A stretch of 64,000 nucleotides of DNA. It comes from Agapetus fuscipes (lineage: Eukaryota; Arthropoda; Insecta; Trichoptera; Glossosomatidae). Positions 1 through 9,974 of this stretch are shown in pieces. Within the stretch, counting starts at the first letter, position 1. Every line of letters starts with the position of its first letter. The stretch lies in assembly GCA_951799405.1 (NCBI GenBank), contig OX637345.1:1860001-1924000 (forward strand). The letters run 5' to 3'. The position numbers and the translations under genes were made by a program. The notes under the pieces were generated by a model that saw nothing but the letters and a program-made list of their open reading frames with translations, had not been told where the DNA came from and did no database searches.

Positions 1-399
1 TATTAGACATGGCGGTTGATCTGTAATGTTGGCGCCTAGGTTTTAGTAAAGTGAAATTTGTTTTATGTTTTAGTTTTTGATGTCCATATATATTATTATT
101 TATTGATTTAAAAAAATGAAATTTGTCGTGTATGTTCCTTGACTTATAGGTTGGTATGCGGCTGACCACCTATGCTGTAAAAATGGTTCACTTTGCCAAT
201 TTCACCCCTGTTTCAGGGAAGGACGGCAAGAGTTGCAGGGTGTATGTCCATTTGAGATTTGGTTTTTATGTTGTAGGTTCGCATGAGGCATGTGCAAGCG
301 CGAACTTGTACGTGTCTGGTTGTGAGAATGCATATAATGTGAATCTTCAATGTTACATATCTTTGCAACTTAGATTAGATTAGATTAGATTAGATTAGA
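1..399 (+). mobile_element. LINE-A 3' end with ATTAG tail
   Basis: The window opens inside a 5'-truncated non-LTR retrotransposon. The first bases correspond to the last codons of the family ORF (KKWRLIC-like, compare the copies at 6.56 and 28.0 kb). The 3' UTR follows, with the family signature CTTGACTTATAGGTTGGTAT at about 139-158, then CCTGTTTCAGGGAAGGACGG, and it ends in five ATTAG repeats. The short ORF read at 156-383 lies wholly in the UTR and is not a gene. Confidence 0.8.
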
Positions 400-1045
400 A
401 ATCTTGTTTTAAGTACTGCGAGCTAGATTTTGAAAATCAAATAAGTTGTTGACCACGCACGGCCAAGGGCAGTTTTTGACATGATGTATGGCACAAAAGA
501 AGGCTTCGTGTAAGCTGCATAATAAAGTTACAGAAAAAAATGTTTCATTTATCTTTTCAACAACCGAGTATTGCTTAATAAATTGGCACTGAGTAGAAAC
601 GATCCAAATCACAGAGGTGCTCTTGAGGTAAATTTCACACGAAAAAAACATCAAATAAATTCACCAAAAATTATTATGAAAAACAGGAAAAAAAATATTC
701 ACGAAATGAATAAAAAGGTACTCTACGCGAGTTGCCATAAAGTGTGCGGATAAACCTTATTTATTTCGGGGAAATCAAACTTTGCAGCACATTTCCCTGT
801 TTATGGGGAAACGGGCGGGTTGGTTATGGCAACATTTGTCAATAAATCGGGGAAATTCCCGCTTGATCCGGCGATCGGATTTGAATGCGGCCCCGCGAGT
901 GTTTACAGCCGCACCAACATCCGCAATTTCCCGATAAATTTGACAACTTTAGGTTTATTTACATTTTGGTATGGCAACCGGAATATATTGGGGAAACTGT
1001 TTACTTAATACATTTAATTCCCTAAAAAAACCGAATTTCAATGTT
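400..1045. other. Unassigned low-copy stretch
   Basis: No recognised repeat or gene. The first half is AT-rich. From about 770 to 1005 the sequence is more GC-balanced, with repeated GGGGAAA/TTTCCC-like words (TTTCCCTGTTTATGGGGAAA, CGGGGAAATTCCCG). Small ORFs here have no family features. Confidence 0.4.
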
Positions 1046-1357
1046 CTTTTTTTTTAGAAATCCTGTGCGGGAGACTCCCTAGATTCTAGAGACTCTAGGG
1101 GTCTATTACAGTGGTGCCGCAGAGGTGTACGAGCTTGGTCTACGCTACAAAGCGCCAATACTCAAGCAAGACCTAGTTGCTGTAAGGCTGGATGGACCTT
1201 TAGTGACCGCTCTTTGGCAAAGGTTTTATGATTTTTTTCAACCCAGCGAAGAGCATATTTGGAAATATATGTGGTGTATTTTTTGTGCTCCGCCGGGATT
1301 CGAACCCACAACCTTCCCATTCAGAGTCCGCAGTGTTACCACTGAGCTACGGACCGC
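1046..1357 (-). mobile_element. SINE-B with LINE-C-type tail
   Basis: Reading the minus strand, a tRNA-like head (GGTCCGTAGCTCAGTGGTAA, B box GGTTCGAATCC near 1300) is followed by the SINE-B body and the junction GACCAAGCTCGTACACC. The tail CTCTGCGGCACCACTGT, then CTCCCGCACAGGATTTCT, ends in an A-run (T-run at 1047-1055 on the plus strand). The 5S module is absent. Confidence 0.8.
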
Positions 1358-1420
1358 TTCTTCATTTTCTTACAAGTTCTTGTAATTTTGTACACGTTTT
1401 TAATTAAGTATTCAGTTTCT

Positions 1421-1762
1421 TGACTTAGGTTGGTATGCGGCTAGCCCCAATGCTGTAAATACTTGGTTCACTTTTGCCAATACCACCCCGGTTTTACGGA
1501 AAGGAGGCTAGAGCTTCAAGTATAATGTTCATGTGACGTTTGTTTTTTTTATTTTTGTTTTTGGTTCATTTTGTAAGTACACATGCAGCATGTGCAAGCA
1601 TTGCATGTGGATGCAAAGGTATGTTCACATTTAAGATTTATATTAAATGCATGCCCACAAGTAAACACTTGTAAAGGCCTTCTCTAAAACAGGGGGGGCA
1701 TTACAATAGTGAACCATTTGAACAATACATCAGTTCAGCCTCAACCTAACCTGTAAGTCAAG
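1421..1762. mobile_element. Two old LINE-A 3' ends, head to head
   Basis: A plus-strand copy starts at the CTTGACTTAGGTTGGTATGC signature and decays by about 1620. A minus-strand copy runs from about 1636 to 1762 (AACCTGTAAGTCAAG at its right end). Both are of the older subfamily with CTTGGTTCACTTTTGCC-like sequence, more diverged than the ATTAG-tailed copies. Confidence 0.65.
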
Positions 1763-1799
1763 TAATAAGTTATTTATTTCCTCGAGCGCTTTTGATGTT

Positions 1800-1915
1800 A
1801 TCATTATGAAGGGGACAAGGACAACTGCCACATCGCCAACACCTCAGCGGCACTATAACAAGTGTCATAGACCCCTAGAGTCTCTTGAAGGAATTTCTTA
1901 AAACAAAAATATATA
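1800..1915 (+). mobile_element. LINE-C 3' terminus
   Basis: The plus strand reads D-K-D-N-C-H-I-A-N-T-S-A-A-L, then an in-frame stop, then Q-V-S-stop. It matches the end of the LINE-C ORF at 62.37-62.60 kb (DINRHIPNTSSALQVS). After the stop it continues ACCCCTAGAGTCTCTTGAAG to an A-rich end. That downstream part is what forms the second SINE-B tail type, so this copy bridges LINE coding sequence and SINE tail. Confidence 0.6.
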
Positions 1916-2089
1916 TATATCGAAAGCGCTCGAGGAAATAAATCAACTCGCAAAGAAAAACTTTGTGTTTTATTTTGGCATTATTAATTTAAAATGAATC
2001 TTCACAATATCAATACACAACCCCTTTCATTTTTATTTTTATGTCATGCATATATTTTATGCAATACTGTTATGTTTAGATTGAAAGGT

Positions 2090-2645
2090 ATCTCCAGGAT
2101 ACTTACTTCCGGCTAGCTCTCATCAGCATCACTCTCAGGGCGTGGGGTTCTTTCTTTGGTATTGCTTACTTATATCTTGGGAAGGTTGTATAATTAAAAG
2201 ATAAGTTTAACATGAACAAATAAGGGTTTATTACAGTACTAATATGGGGGGGAAAAGGGGAAATAAGGGATTGGCCAGACCTACAGGTTGTCACCAGAAC
2301 ACTCCCTATTCCGTTGGCTGGAGTTCTAAACGGAAGGCCTGGGGCAGCGCCCCAGGCTAGCGGTGGTTCACAAGGCGGACGCCTCCACACGTTGGAGCCC
2401 CTGGGGGGGCGCTCCTATGCCTCTGGTCCACAAGGCGGGTGCCTTGCTGGCAGGAAATCCAAGTAGATGGGGGGGGGAGGGAGCTCCATTGTAGTGCCCC
2501 CTCTTGCACCGCTTGGTGCTTGGTCGCTAACGTCTGACTCACTTCACATCTCGCCGGGAACTGATGACCGACGGCCCGATTAGTTCACACGGTGCAGTTC
2601 GGCCGCTTCCGTGACCGTTCGGCTCCGTTCGGCCCACAAACATAC
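2090..2645. other. GC-richer unique island
   Basis: No repeat family is recognised. The stretch is markedly GC-richer than its surroundings and contains G-runs at 2247-2260 and 2469-2477 and repeated TTCGGC words at 2596-2632. Overlapping minus-strand ORFs (2166-2542) show no motif or compositional sign of coding. It may be host regulatory or exonic-UTR DNA; this is inference only. Confidence 0.35.
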
Positions 2646-3058
2646 ACTGCACACTTCGGGATTGTTCTTTCAATGTTATTATAAAATAACATAACAATAC
2701 AAGGATAAATTTTGTTTAAAATAAAAATTATATGATTGATGTACCTAGGTACAAATGTCAGAAAATTCTGTTAGGTACATAAAATTAACTTTTTACACAC
2801 CATTAATCAGTTGGCTGCACTGCATTTCGCTTACAGCGCGCGCTATTTGAATAAAACAAAAGGAACGCGATTCCAAATTCAAATTCAAAAGTTTAAAATC
2901 TTCGTCACCTCAGTAGCCGGCGAGAAAATCAGTGTCGGCACGTAAGATTTGAAAAATACCAAAATAAAATTACAATATATTACGAGTAAGAATGCATATT
3001 GATGTTAAAACGAAGTAGGACGTTTCGACCAAAAATGAGTTATGAAATGAGTTACTTA

Positions 3059-3239
3059 AATTAATTAAATAAATACACTGTTTTAATTCATTTATTATTT
3101 TATTTTAAATATGTCAAACGTTTTCGCCTAAAAAGGCATCCTCAGGACAATGACAATGACAAATCAAAATTAAATTCGTTTGACATATTTAAAATAAAAT
3201 AACAAGTGAATTAAAACAGTGTATTTATTTAATTAATTA
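3059..3239. mobile_element. Fold-back element with hammerhead-like core
   Basis: Arms of about 62 bp (3059-3120 and 3177-3239) are near-perfect reverse complements containing TAAATACACTGTTTTAATTC. The spacer carries a hammerhead-like core on the minus strand. The right arm begins inside the core's stem III (CGTTTGACA), so the inverted copy carries only the core's 3' half. A further half-core, CGAAACGTCC on the minus strand, lies just outside at 3020-3030. Confidence 0.7.
3112..3149 (-). ncRNA. Hammerhead ribozyme-like motif H1
   Basis: Minus strand order: stem I TGTC; core CTGAGGA; an unpaired T; stem II GCCT-TTTT-AGGC; GAA; stem III AACGTT (self-complementary); T at the expected cleavage position 17; stem I GACA. 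All invariant positions of CTGANGA and GAAA are present. The extra base after CTGAGGA departs from the textbook hammerhead and occurs in every copy here. Confidence 0.6.
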
Positions 3240-3299
3240 TACAATGGACTTTCACTGTGTAAACCACCAAACCCTGAAAAATATAGTTACTTTAATTTT

Positions 3300-3645
3300 C
3301 CGCTCTTTCTAATGCGCTAACTCGCATAGCTCTACGATGGTTTTTGTTGTTGTTGTTTATGCCCAAGCAAACAACTGCGTTTTCAAGGTATGGTTTTGGT
3401 GTAACCGACAAGATGTTGGCCTTTTTTGTCCTAAAGGCGCTCGTGAAATAAAAAAAAATCGTACAACATCGTAAAACCACATTAATAAGAATGCCAAAAA
3501 ATGCCTTTTTTTTTAATTTTACAGCTGAACGATGATAAAAAATAAAAAATAAATGTAATTTTTCTGCGAAGTTAAAATTTAAACTGCTCTCCTGAACAAT
3601 TTAGTTTATGTCGCTTATGCCCTTTTGCCTTTAACCGTCGATATG
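3300..3645 (+). repeat. Dispersed repeat R1, copy 1
   Basis: About 340 bp that reappears in inverted orientation at 17.64-17.98 kb. Shared words include TATGCCCAAGCAAACAAC, GGTGTAACCGACA and GCTCTCCTGAACAATTTAGT. No coding potential, A-tail or clear terminal repeats are visible, so the class is unknown. Confidence 0.65.
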
Positions 3646-3829
3646 AGCCTTAAATGTCAATATATCTTTGCAACTCAGTTTATAGACTTTTCATACATTA
3701 CAGACACTACTTCTTGTTATTATTACTTTTAGGAACGAGCAACCGGTATCTGGGTTCCCACCTTAATTTAATCGTGTCATATTCAAAACCAATATCAATC
3801 GCCACTGTATTTCAGTGTCTCAAAACAAC

Positions 3830-3966
3830 ATCAAAACTACACTGCGCAGCTATCAACCCTGCTACAAAGGATAAGGTCACCAACCGTCACATTACCAAAA
3901 CCTCTGCGGCACTACAACAACATAAACCTCTAGATTTTCTGAAATCTTAGAAGTTTCTAGCACAGG
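3830..3966 (+). mobile_element. LINE-C 3' terminus, older copy
   Basis: The plus strand encodes TKDKVTNRHITKTSAALQQ, aligning with the LINE-C ORF end at 62.4 kb. It is followed by a decayed tail (CTAGATTTTCTGAAATC) and abuts the ATT-repeat end of the next SINE. Confidence 0.6.
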
Positions 3967-4402
3967 GTGAATAATAATAATAATATTAGGATGATTTATT
4001 TGGTGAGCGCTGTTTCTGTGTGTATCACACCTAAAGAGCCCTCTGCGAGCTTGGTCGTCGCTGTAGAATGCGCCAATTCTCATGCAAGACCCAGTTGTTG
4101 TAAGGTTGGATGGACCTTTCTGTGATCGGTCTTTGGTAAAGGCTAATGAATTTTTCAACCCAGCGAAGAGCACATTTGGAAATATAAATGGTATATTTTT
4201 TGTGCTCCGCCGGGATTCGAATCCACAACCTTCCATTTAAGAGTCCGAAGTGTTGCCACTGAACTACGGACTGGTCCAAGAAATGCCAACAACACGCGGT
4301 GTACCTGAGCGGTCACCCATCCAGGCAGCATCCGCGCCCAATGTTGCTTAACTTCGGTGATCTGATGAGAACCGGTGCTTTCAACATGGTATCGTCGTTG
4401 AC
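3967..4402 (-). mobile_element. 5S-tRNA chimeric SINE-B with CR1-type tail
   Basis: On the minus strand this begins with a 5S rRNA-derived module (about 4277-4402) containing GATCACCGAAGTTAAGCAAC and GGATGGGTGACCGCTCAGG, the internal control regions of a 5S gene. It passes via GCATTTCTTGGACC into the tRNA-like head (B box GGATTCGAATCCC on either strand near 4213), then the body, and ends with the GAGGGCTCTTTAGGTGTGAT tail and (ATT)n. It is a full-length minus-strand partner of the plus copy at 43.1 kb. Confidence 0.85.
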
Positions 4403-4858
4403 TTGGGTTATTTTGTAAAAAAAACTTCTATCTCAAGCAATCACAATATGAATATGGAGCTGTAGGTTTATGTAAAGTTGGTATAGTAGTAAAATACAAA
4501 AGTTCTTTAAAAAAAACCATAACCTCAAAAATAATGCATTCCCTTGGAGAAATTCAAAATGGCGCCCGCTATTAAGCCGGCGCGGCCGTTTCCAATAAAT
4601 TGTCGTGACTTTTCATATGTGTCACATTCGTCTAAGTGCCGCCCGCCCCTGAGCGGGTAAAATATATTAAAAATATCAAAGAGACGGCGGGGGCGCGATG
4701 AAAAATGAATTATATTATGAGAAATTTCTCTCAGGCAACACAAAAGCGGCCGCCCCCGCGCGCGCCTATGAATTCTGCAAATACTTCTCAGCTTTCTATC
4801 CCGGCGGCGTCTTTACAATCAATGGGTACAAAAGGGAGGATGTTATTTTCGCTTTCAA
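4403..4858. other. Unassigned; GC-rich island at 4545-4800
   Basis: No repeat family is recognised. GC-rich words (CGCCCGCTATTAAGCCGGCG, GGCCGCCCCCGCGCGCGCC) contrast with the AT-rich background. This is probably low-copy host DNA. Confidence 0.35.
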
Positions 4859-5160
4859 ACGCAACTTAGCTACACATATAGTGTATTTTTACCGCGTTAT
4901 CCCTGAAGGATTTCGCATGTGCAAGTGGAACCTATTTATTTATACAGGCTTCAGCCTTTACCGGACTTCAGTTGAAATGGGGGGCTTCCAGGTCTCGAGG
5001 GGGCCGGTACTCATTTCATGTGAAGGCTGAGTATTTTATTTTTGGGTTTAAAATAAACACCAAAACGGGAAATCACTTCTGACACCCTCGCTCGGTGAGT
5101 TTCGAACCCGAGGTCACGGCATAGAATGCAAGCATTCTACCAACTCAGCTATCGACCGGT
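4859..5160 (-). mobile_element. SINE-A, near full length
   Basis: Minus strand: tRNA-like head ACCGGTCGATAGCTGAGTTG with A box and a B box at about 5095-5107, then the GTGTCAGAAGTGATTTCCCG body. It ends in CACTATATGTGTAGCTAAGT-type sequence and TTGCGTTTG. The head is adjacent to a second SINE-A 160 bp downstream in the same orientation. Confidence 0.85.
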
Positions 5161-5318
5161 ATCTGGCCGTTAATCTTCCTGCAAGTTTTGTGAGGAAGCT
5201 TATGTATTGTTAAATAAAAGAGCAACCTATCAAGATAAAAAAATGTAAAATACAAAACACTGTTTTCATCCCATCCCTTAGTGAAGAACATTGGTACTTG
5301 GTTACTCGTTTATTTAAA

Positions 5319-5594
5319 CGCAAAACGCAACTAAGCTACACATATAGTGTAACTTCTTGCCGCGCTATCCCCGAAGGGGTCGCATGTGGCGAGTTGAACC
5401 TATTTATTTTTACAGGTAAGGGGGCCGGCCTTACGCTAACCACTTCAGTTGAAGTGGGGGTTTCCCAGCTCCCGAGAGGGCTGGTACTGAAATAAACACC
5501 GAAACGGGAAATCATTTTTGATACCCTCGGTGGGATTCGAACCCGAGCTCACGGCATAGAATTCAGGCACTCTACCAACTGAGCTATCGACCGG
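5319..5594 (-). mobile_element. SINE-A
   Basis: Same orientation and length class as the preceding copy. The minus-strand head reads CCGGTCGATAGCTCAGTTGG with an intact B box GGGTTCGAATCCC. A short body deletion is present after GAGAGGGCTGGTACT, where the AAGGCTGAGTA segment is missing. Confidence 0.85.
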
Positions 5595-6042
5595 AATACT
5601 TTAAAAGTACTAAAGCATCCTCAAAAAAATGATAGGATTTATTATGGCCAGATGGCAAAAATCACCTCCTCCCTTTCGACCTATTGATTGTTAGGGCACC
5701 CAGCGCGCCTACTAAATCCTGCAAACAACGCTCATCTTTTTTCCCGGCGCGATATCTTGCGCCCAAAATGGATCATCCTCCTCATACTTTTAATATTAAA
5801 TTGATAACCGTTAATCTCAAACATCATCCCAAGATGAAAACACGTTTAAAAAGCCTTAAAATATATTACAGTAATTGTTTCATAGAAATTTGCAGACAAA
5901 AATATATCTACCTTCTTTTTTGGATAAAATAATACAATTTGGGTGGTCAGTTTCAAACAAACCTATTCATTTCACAACCCCATCATTTATTTATTTTAAA
6001 GGGTAGTTTTCTTGCCATTTTTGTTGTAATACTTGATTCCTT
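5595..6042. other. Unassigned
   Basis: AT-rich sequence with small ORFs; no repeat family, coding motif or structure recognised. Confidence 0.4.
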
Positions 6043-6140
6043 CCCAAGTAACCTTTTAGGTTTTAAAAAGGTTACAAAAATGTTTAAAAAGGTTCTGGGA
6101 CCTTTTTGTAACCTTTTTAAAACCTAAAAGGTTACATGGG
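6043..6140. mobile_element. Palindromic MITE
   Basis: A 98-bp near-perfect palindrome. GTAACCTTTTAGGTTTTAAA at 6048 is mirrored by TTTAAAACCTAAAAGGTTAC ending at 6135, and CCCA/TGGG extend the arms. The loop itself repeats the GGTTAC/GGTTC words. It probably is a small non-autonomous DNA transposon or a snap-back element. It abuts a LINE-A 3' end. Confidence 0.65.
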
Positions 6141-6400
6141 TTAGCTTATAGGTTGGTATTAGGCTGACCACCCATACTGTAAAAAATGGTTCACTTTGCC
6201 AAAGTCATCCCTGTTTCAGGGAATATCAGCAAAAGTTGCAGGGTTGTGTTCATTTTAGATTTTGATTTTAATCTGTAAATACACATGTGACATTTGTACG
6301 CGCGAACTTACACGTGTCTGTTTGTGGGCATGCATTTGATATGAGTTTTGAATTTTAATTTATCTTTACAAGGTAGATTACAGATTATAGATACTTGCTT
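6141..6400 (+). mobile_element. LINE-A 3' end
   Basis: Starts at GCTTATAGGTTGGTATTAGG and retains CACTTTGCCAAAGTCATCCC and TGCAGGGTTGTGTTCATTTT. It ends in a GATTACAGATTATAGATA-type tail rather than ATTAG. Confidence 0.75.
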
Positions 6401-6562
6401 TATTTCATTAATACAGAACTCGTCATAAGAAACTTTTTTTTTGTATTTTCATTTTACTGCCTTATAATTGACGAAATATTCACTTATTTCATTACTGATT
6501 CAGTTTTATAAACAAGTGAATAAAACTCTGAATAAAAAAAACTTAAATAATATACTTGAAGA

Positions 6563-7141
6563 ATGGCCGGTGAATTTGAAAGAAGAATAATGAAAGGCAG
6601 GTGTGTACTGGGTGCGACCGCTTGCATCGCCAGGAACCAAAATCTCTCAAAAAATGTTAGATTGGCGGTGCACGGTGGTATACTAGTGCCAACCTTGATG
6701 TATGGAAGTGAAGCCTGGACGGTGAGTGAAAGGGAAATTAGTAAAGTCCATACAGTAGAAATGGACTATCTAAGAAGTATGATTGGGAAAAAACGAAGTG
6801 ACAGGGTGAGGAATGATTTTGTAAGAGAAGAATGTGGTGTAAGGGAAAGTGTGAAAGTGAAGATTAAAAGAAGTATGTTAAGATGGTTCGGGCATTTGGA
6901 GAGAATGAGTGATGAAAGATGGACGAAGAAAGTTTATGTTGCTAGAATAGATGGATGTCGTGGTAGAGGAAGACCGAGAAAAGTATGGAAGGATCAAATC
7001 TCTGAAACAGCGAATGAATGGGATATCCAGAGTCATAATAAAAGGAGGACTTGTATGAAAAAGGTTATGACTCTGGATGAAATGAAAGAAGTATGCAAGG
7101 ACAGGAAGAAGTGGCGGCTAATCTGCAATGTTGATTTCTAA
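6563..7141 (+). CDS. LINE-A ORF2 C-terminal fragment
   Basis: 192 codons, open to the natural stop, representing only the C-terminal end of a non-LTR retrotransposon polyprotein. The reverse transcriptase catalytic core is not included. Visible features are the VLVPTLMYGSEAWTVSERE-like segment (residues about 42-60, written as ILVPTLMYGSEAWT here), the basic RWFGHLERMSDERWTKKVY segment (about 113-131), RGRGRPRKVWKDQI (about 138-151) and the end KKVMTLDEMKEVCKDRKKWR. These are typical of the region after the RT in many arthropod LINEs. A near-identical copy lies inverted at 56.87-57.41 kb, so this family was active recently. The ATG chosen at 6563 is only the first in frame; the element is 5'-truncated and this is not a host gene. 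Confidence 0.8.
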   Translation: MAGEFERRIMKGRCVLGATACIARNQNLSKNVRLAVHGGILVPTLMYGSEAWTVSEREISKVHTVEMDYLRSMIGKKRSDRVRNDFVREECGVRESVKVKIKRSMLRWFGHLERMSDERWTKKVYVARIDGCRGRGRPRKVWKDQISETANEWDIQSHNKRRTCMKKVMTLDEMKEVCKDRKKWRLICNVDF

Positions 7142-7510
7142 TGTTGGTGTATTCATTTGCTACATTTTTTGCATAGGAAATTTTTGACTTTTTTTGTATA
7201 GATTTCTTTGTAAGGTTCTTTTTTGTATTTAAATGTAATTTATTATTCATATTCCTTGACTTATAGGTTGGTATGAGGCTGACCACCCATACTGTAAAAA
7301 ATGGTTCACTTTGCCAATGTCACCCCTGTTTCAGGGACGGTCGGCAAAAGTTGTGGGGCTTATGTTCATTTGAGGTTTGGATTTTATTTGTAAGTACACA
7401 TTCAGCATTTGTAAGCGCGAACTACACTTGTTGGTTTGTGGGCATACATCTGAGAGCTTTAAATGAATATATCCTTGCAACTTAGATTATAGATTATAGA
7501 TTTTAGATTA
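7142..7510 (+). mobile_element. LINE-A 3' UTR and tail
   Basis: Continuous with the ORF above. It has an AT-rich stretch, then CTTGACTTATAGGTTGGTAT at 7256, CACCCCTGTTTCAGGGACGG and GGGCTTATGTTCATTTGAGG, and ends in ATTATAGATTATAGATT repeats. It defines the 3' UTR against which the many solitary LINE-A ends can be recognised. Confidence 0.85.
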
Positions 7511-7730
7511 TTATCATTTCCCAATCACTACGCCACTGAACGATATAACATTTTCATATCGGTTCCAAATTTGAAATTGTAATACCTAAATATTTTCAGC
7601 GAGAGATAAGATAGTTTTTATGAGGTTGCCCTATCTGTTTTATTTCCGTCTATGGCCAACCTACTTTTATTCAAACTTCTTTGCGTAAGGAATTCCATTC
7701 ACACCAGGAATTACGATATTTTACAGTGTG

Positions 7731-8189
7731 ACCGGTCGATAGCTCAGTTTTTATTGTAACAAGAATACTACAGCTTAATTTGTAATATTTTTTACACAAA
7801 TAAAACAATGATAAACAGTTCATGGTACCAATTAAAGTACTCTACAATATTATATTATAAATGATAAATCATACTTAATAAGCATAAAAGTTTGTAGAAT
7901 GCTTGCATTCCATGCCGAAACCTAGGGGTCAAATCCCACCGAGGATGTAAGAAATGATTTTCCGTTTCGGTGTTTATTTCAAGCCCAAAAATAAAATACC
8001 GGCAAGGTTTACAAGACCTTCACAAGAAATGAGAACCAGACCCTTGGGGAGCTAGGAAACTCTCACTTCAACGGAAGTGGTTGGCGTAAGGCCAGCCCCC
8101 TTACCTTTAAAAACAAATAAGTTTAACTCGCCACATACGATCCCTTCGGAGAAAACGTGGCAAGAAGTTACCCTATATGTGTAGCTTAG
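7731..8189 (+). mobile_element. SINE-A interrupted within its tRNA-like head
   Basis: The head starts ACCGGTCGATAGCTCAGTT and breaks at about 7749. It resumes at GTAGAATGCTTGCATTCC at 7893, so about 143 bp of AT-rich foreign sequence separates the A box from the B box. The rest of the body and the TATATGTGTAGCTTA end are present. Termini of the insert are not clear beyond a GTT shared at both sides. Confidence 0.7.
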
Positions 8190-8378
8190 AGTATCAGTAC
8201 TTTCCTAGCACACCGTCATTCCACTGTCTTATTAACTTGTCCTTGTATCCAGTCGCCACTTCGTTAAGGGTGGCCAATGGCCCACTTTGTTGCATTTTTG
8301 CTCCTTCTTTTTTCTTCTCCTAATCTTTTTCTTCTTCTTCCTCGGCCTATCTTAGTCCATTCTAATACATTTTTTGAA

Positions 8379-8682
8379 TACCAGTCCGTAGTCAAGTGGT
8401 TAACACTTCTGACTTGTAAATGGAAGATCCTGGGTTCGAATCCCGGAGCACAACAAAAATATACCATTTATATTTTCAAATATGCTCTTCGCGGCGGGAA
8501 AAATTCATACACCTTTGCCAAAGACCGGTCATCAAAGGTCCATCCAGCCTTACAGCAACCGGGTCTTGCTTGAGAATTGACGCTTTTTACAGCAACGACC
8601 AAGCTCGCTGAGGTATATTGAGGTGTGATACACACAAAAACAGCGCTCACCAAATAAATCATCCAAATATGAATTATTAATT
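8379..8682 (+). mobile_element. SINE-B with CR1-type tail
   Basis: Head ACCAGTCCGTAGTCAAGTGG, B box GGGTTCGAATCCC and body CATTTATATTTTCAAATATG are followed by GACCAAGCTCGCTGAGG, GTGTGATACACACAAAAACA and AATAAATCATCC. No 5S module is present. Pyrimidine-rich DNA at 8290-8345 upstream resembles the antisense end of LINE-A2. Confidence 0.8.
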
Positions 8683-8692
8683 ATGCCGCCCT

Positions 8693-8795
8693 TACCAGTA
8701 AAAATAAATTGGTCCTACTCGCTACATGCGACCACTTCGGGGATAACGCGGCAAGAAGTTACATTATATGTGTAGCTTAGTTGCGAGTTGCGAGA
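8693..8795 (+). mobile_element. SINE-A 3' fragment
   Basis: Only the last 100 bp of SINE-A: TAAAAATAAATTGGTCC, the GATAACGCGGCAAGAAGTTA segment and the TGTGTAGCTTAGTTGCGAG terminus. Confidence 0.75.
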
Positions 8796-9210
8796 ATTAT
8801 GCCTTTTCGACGCCACTTGCACTTTATACTGTCCAAAAACACACTTTCCACTTTCTACTGTCTAAAAACACACTTTTCACTAAGCCTGTTTTCTCTGCAG
8901 CAGCCGATAGCGTCAACTTTTTTTTTTATTTATGGCACCGTCCACGATCGTCCGATGAAGACTGGCCTCTCAATTTATGGCCCCCCGGGGTCGAATGGCA
9001 GACCCGACGCATAAACATGGCACCGAGGCAACGTCCGACAAGGGAAAAATGGAGCCAAAGTAAATAAACACAACAACTGTCGCGAGATTTCGCTTTTAAA
9101 AGTGGTACGAGCTGCGAAATAGAGTGCCATCTCTTTCTTGTTTTTTTTTTTGACCTACATAGAAGTGAATAGAAGCAAAACCGGGAATCTAGGAGGAAAA
9201 ATGAGACCGT
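8796..9210. other. Unassigned
   Basis: Contains an approximate direct duplication (TGTCCAAAAACACACTTTCC at 8829 and TGTCTAAAAACACACTTTTC at 8859) and otherwise unrecognised sequence. Confidence 0.35.
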
Positions 9211-9291
9211 GTGACCGGTCCGTAGTTCAAAGGTAACACTTCGGACTCTGAATGGAAGGTTGTGGGTTCGAATCCCGGCGGAGCACAAAAA
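9211..9291 (+). mobile_element. Isolated SINE-B tRNA-like head
   Basis: GACCGGTCCGTAGTTCAAAG through GGTTCGAATCCCGGCGGAGC, about 80 bp, with none of the SINE body. Isolated heads can arise by premature reverse-transcription stops or deletion. The arms do not fold well enough to call a functional tRNA. Confidence 0.65.
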
Positions 9292-9396
9292 CGTCCTAAG
9301 CAATAATAAACTGTAAGCTTTTTTTAATTAGAATTTTGTATTTGATTTTAATGTTTATCTTTTTGCTTATATCTAAAATGTTATCTGTTGTGTATA

Positions 9397-9670
9397 TTCA
9401 TTGACTTATAGGTTGGTATGCGGCTGACCGGGTGGTCAGCCGCATGGGTATGCTGTAGAAAATGGTTCACTTTGCCAATTTCACCCCTGTTTCAGGGAAG
9501 TTCGGCAGGAGCTGCAGGGTGTAGTATGTTCATTTGAGATTTGGTTTTTATGTTGTAGATTCACATGCAGCATGCGAACTAGTACGTGTCTGCTTGTGAG
9601 AATGCATGTAATGTGAATCCCTAATGTAACATATCTTTGCAACTTAGATTAGATTAGATTAGATTAGAAG
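9397..9670 (+). mobile_element. LINE-A 3' end with internal inverted duplication
   Basis: An ATTAG-tailed copy. After ATGCGGCTGACC the sequence runs GGGTGGTCAGCCGCAT before resuming GGGTATGCTG, so a 16-bp reverse complement of the local sequence has been inserted. Confidence 0.8.
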
Positions 9671-9974
9671 CTTCCACTTGACTACGCTTTAGAATTTATG
9701 CCGAGTCCATTTTAACAAATAACCCTACACTTTCATTTTGATGTAATATAAAAACCCTTGTTCTAAATTTGACAGCTTTCAGCGGAATTTTCCGCAAAGT
9801 TTTTTTTTCCGTCGGTCCAAATGTGAACTCATTATTTTGTAAATTTATTGTCGCCCTGGCAACCCATGTCATTTTCTGCAAGTCACTCTCCCATACAAAC
9901 TGTCTCCATTATATGCTTCATTCACACGGGGCTAGTACTTACTTGTCGCTAAACATTTAAATAAATACTCACTG

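Noticed and set aside
156..383. Recurrent ORFs of 60-99 codons starting MRLTTHTVKNGSLCQCHPC
   Set aside because: They are the LINE-A 3' UTR read by chance in one frame. They start 3' of the true ORF stop and are broken differently in each copy.
2166..2542. Overlapping minus-strand ORFs (61-74 codons) in the GC-rich island
   Set aside because: Frequent Pro/Gly/Trp codons reflect GC composition; no motif, no paralogue and no splice context.
9211..9291. Functional tRNA gene
   Set aside because: A and B boxes are present but acceptor and anticodon stems do not pair well, and the sequence is a SINE-B head found many times.
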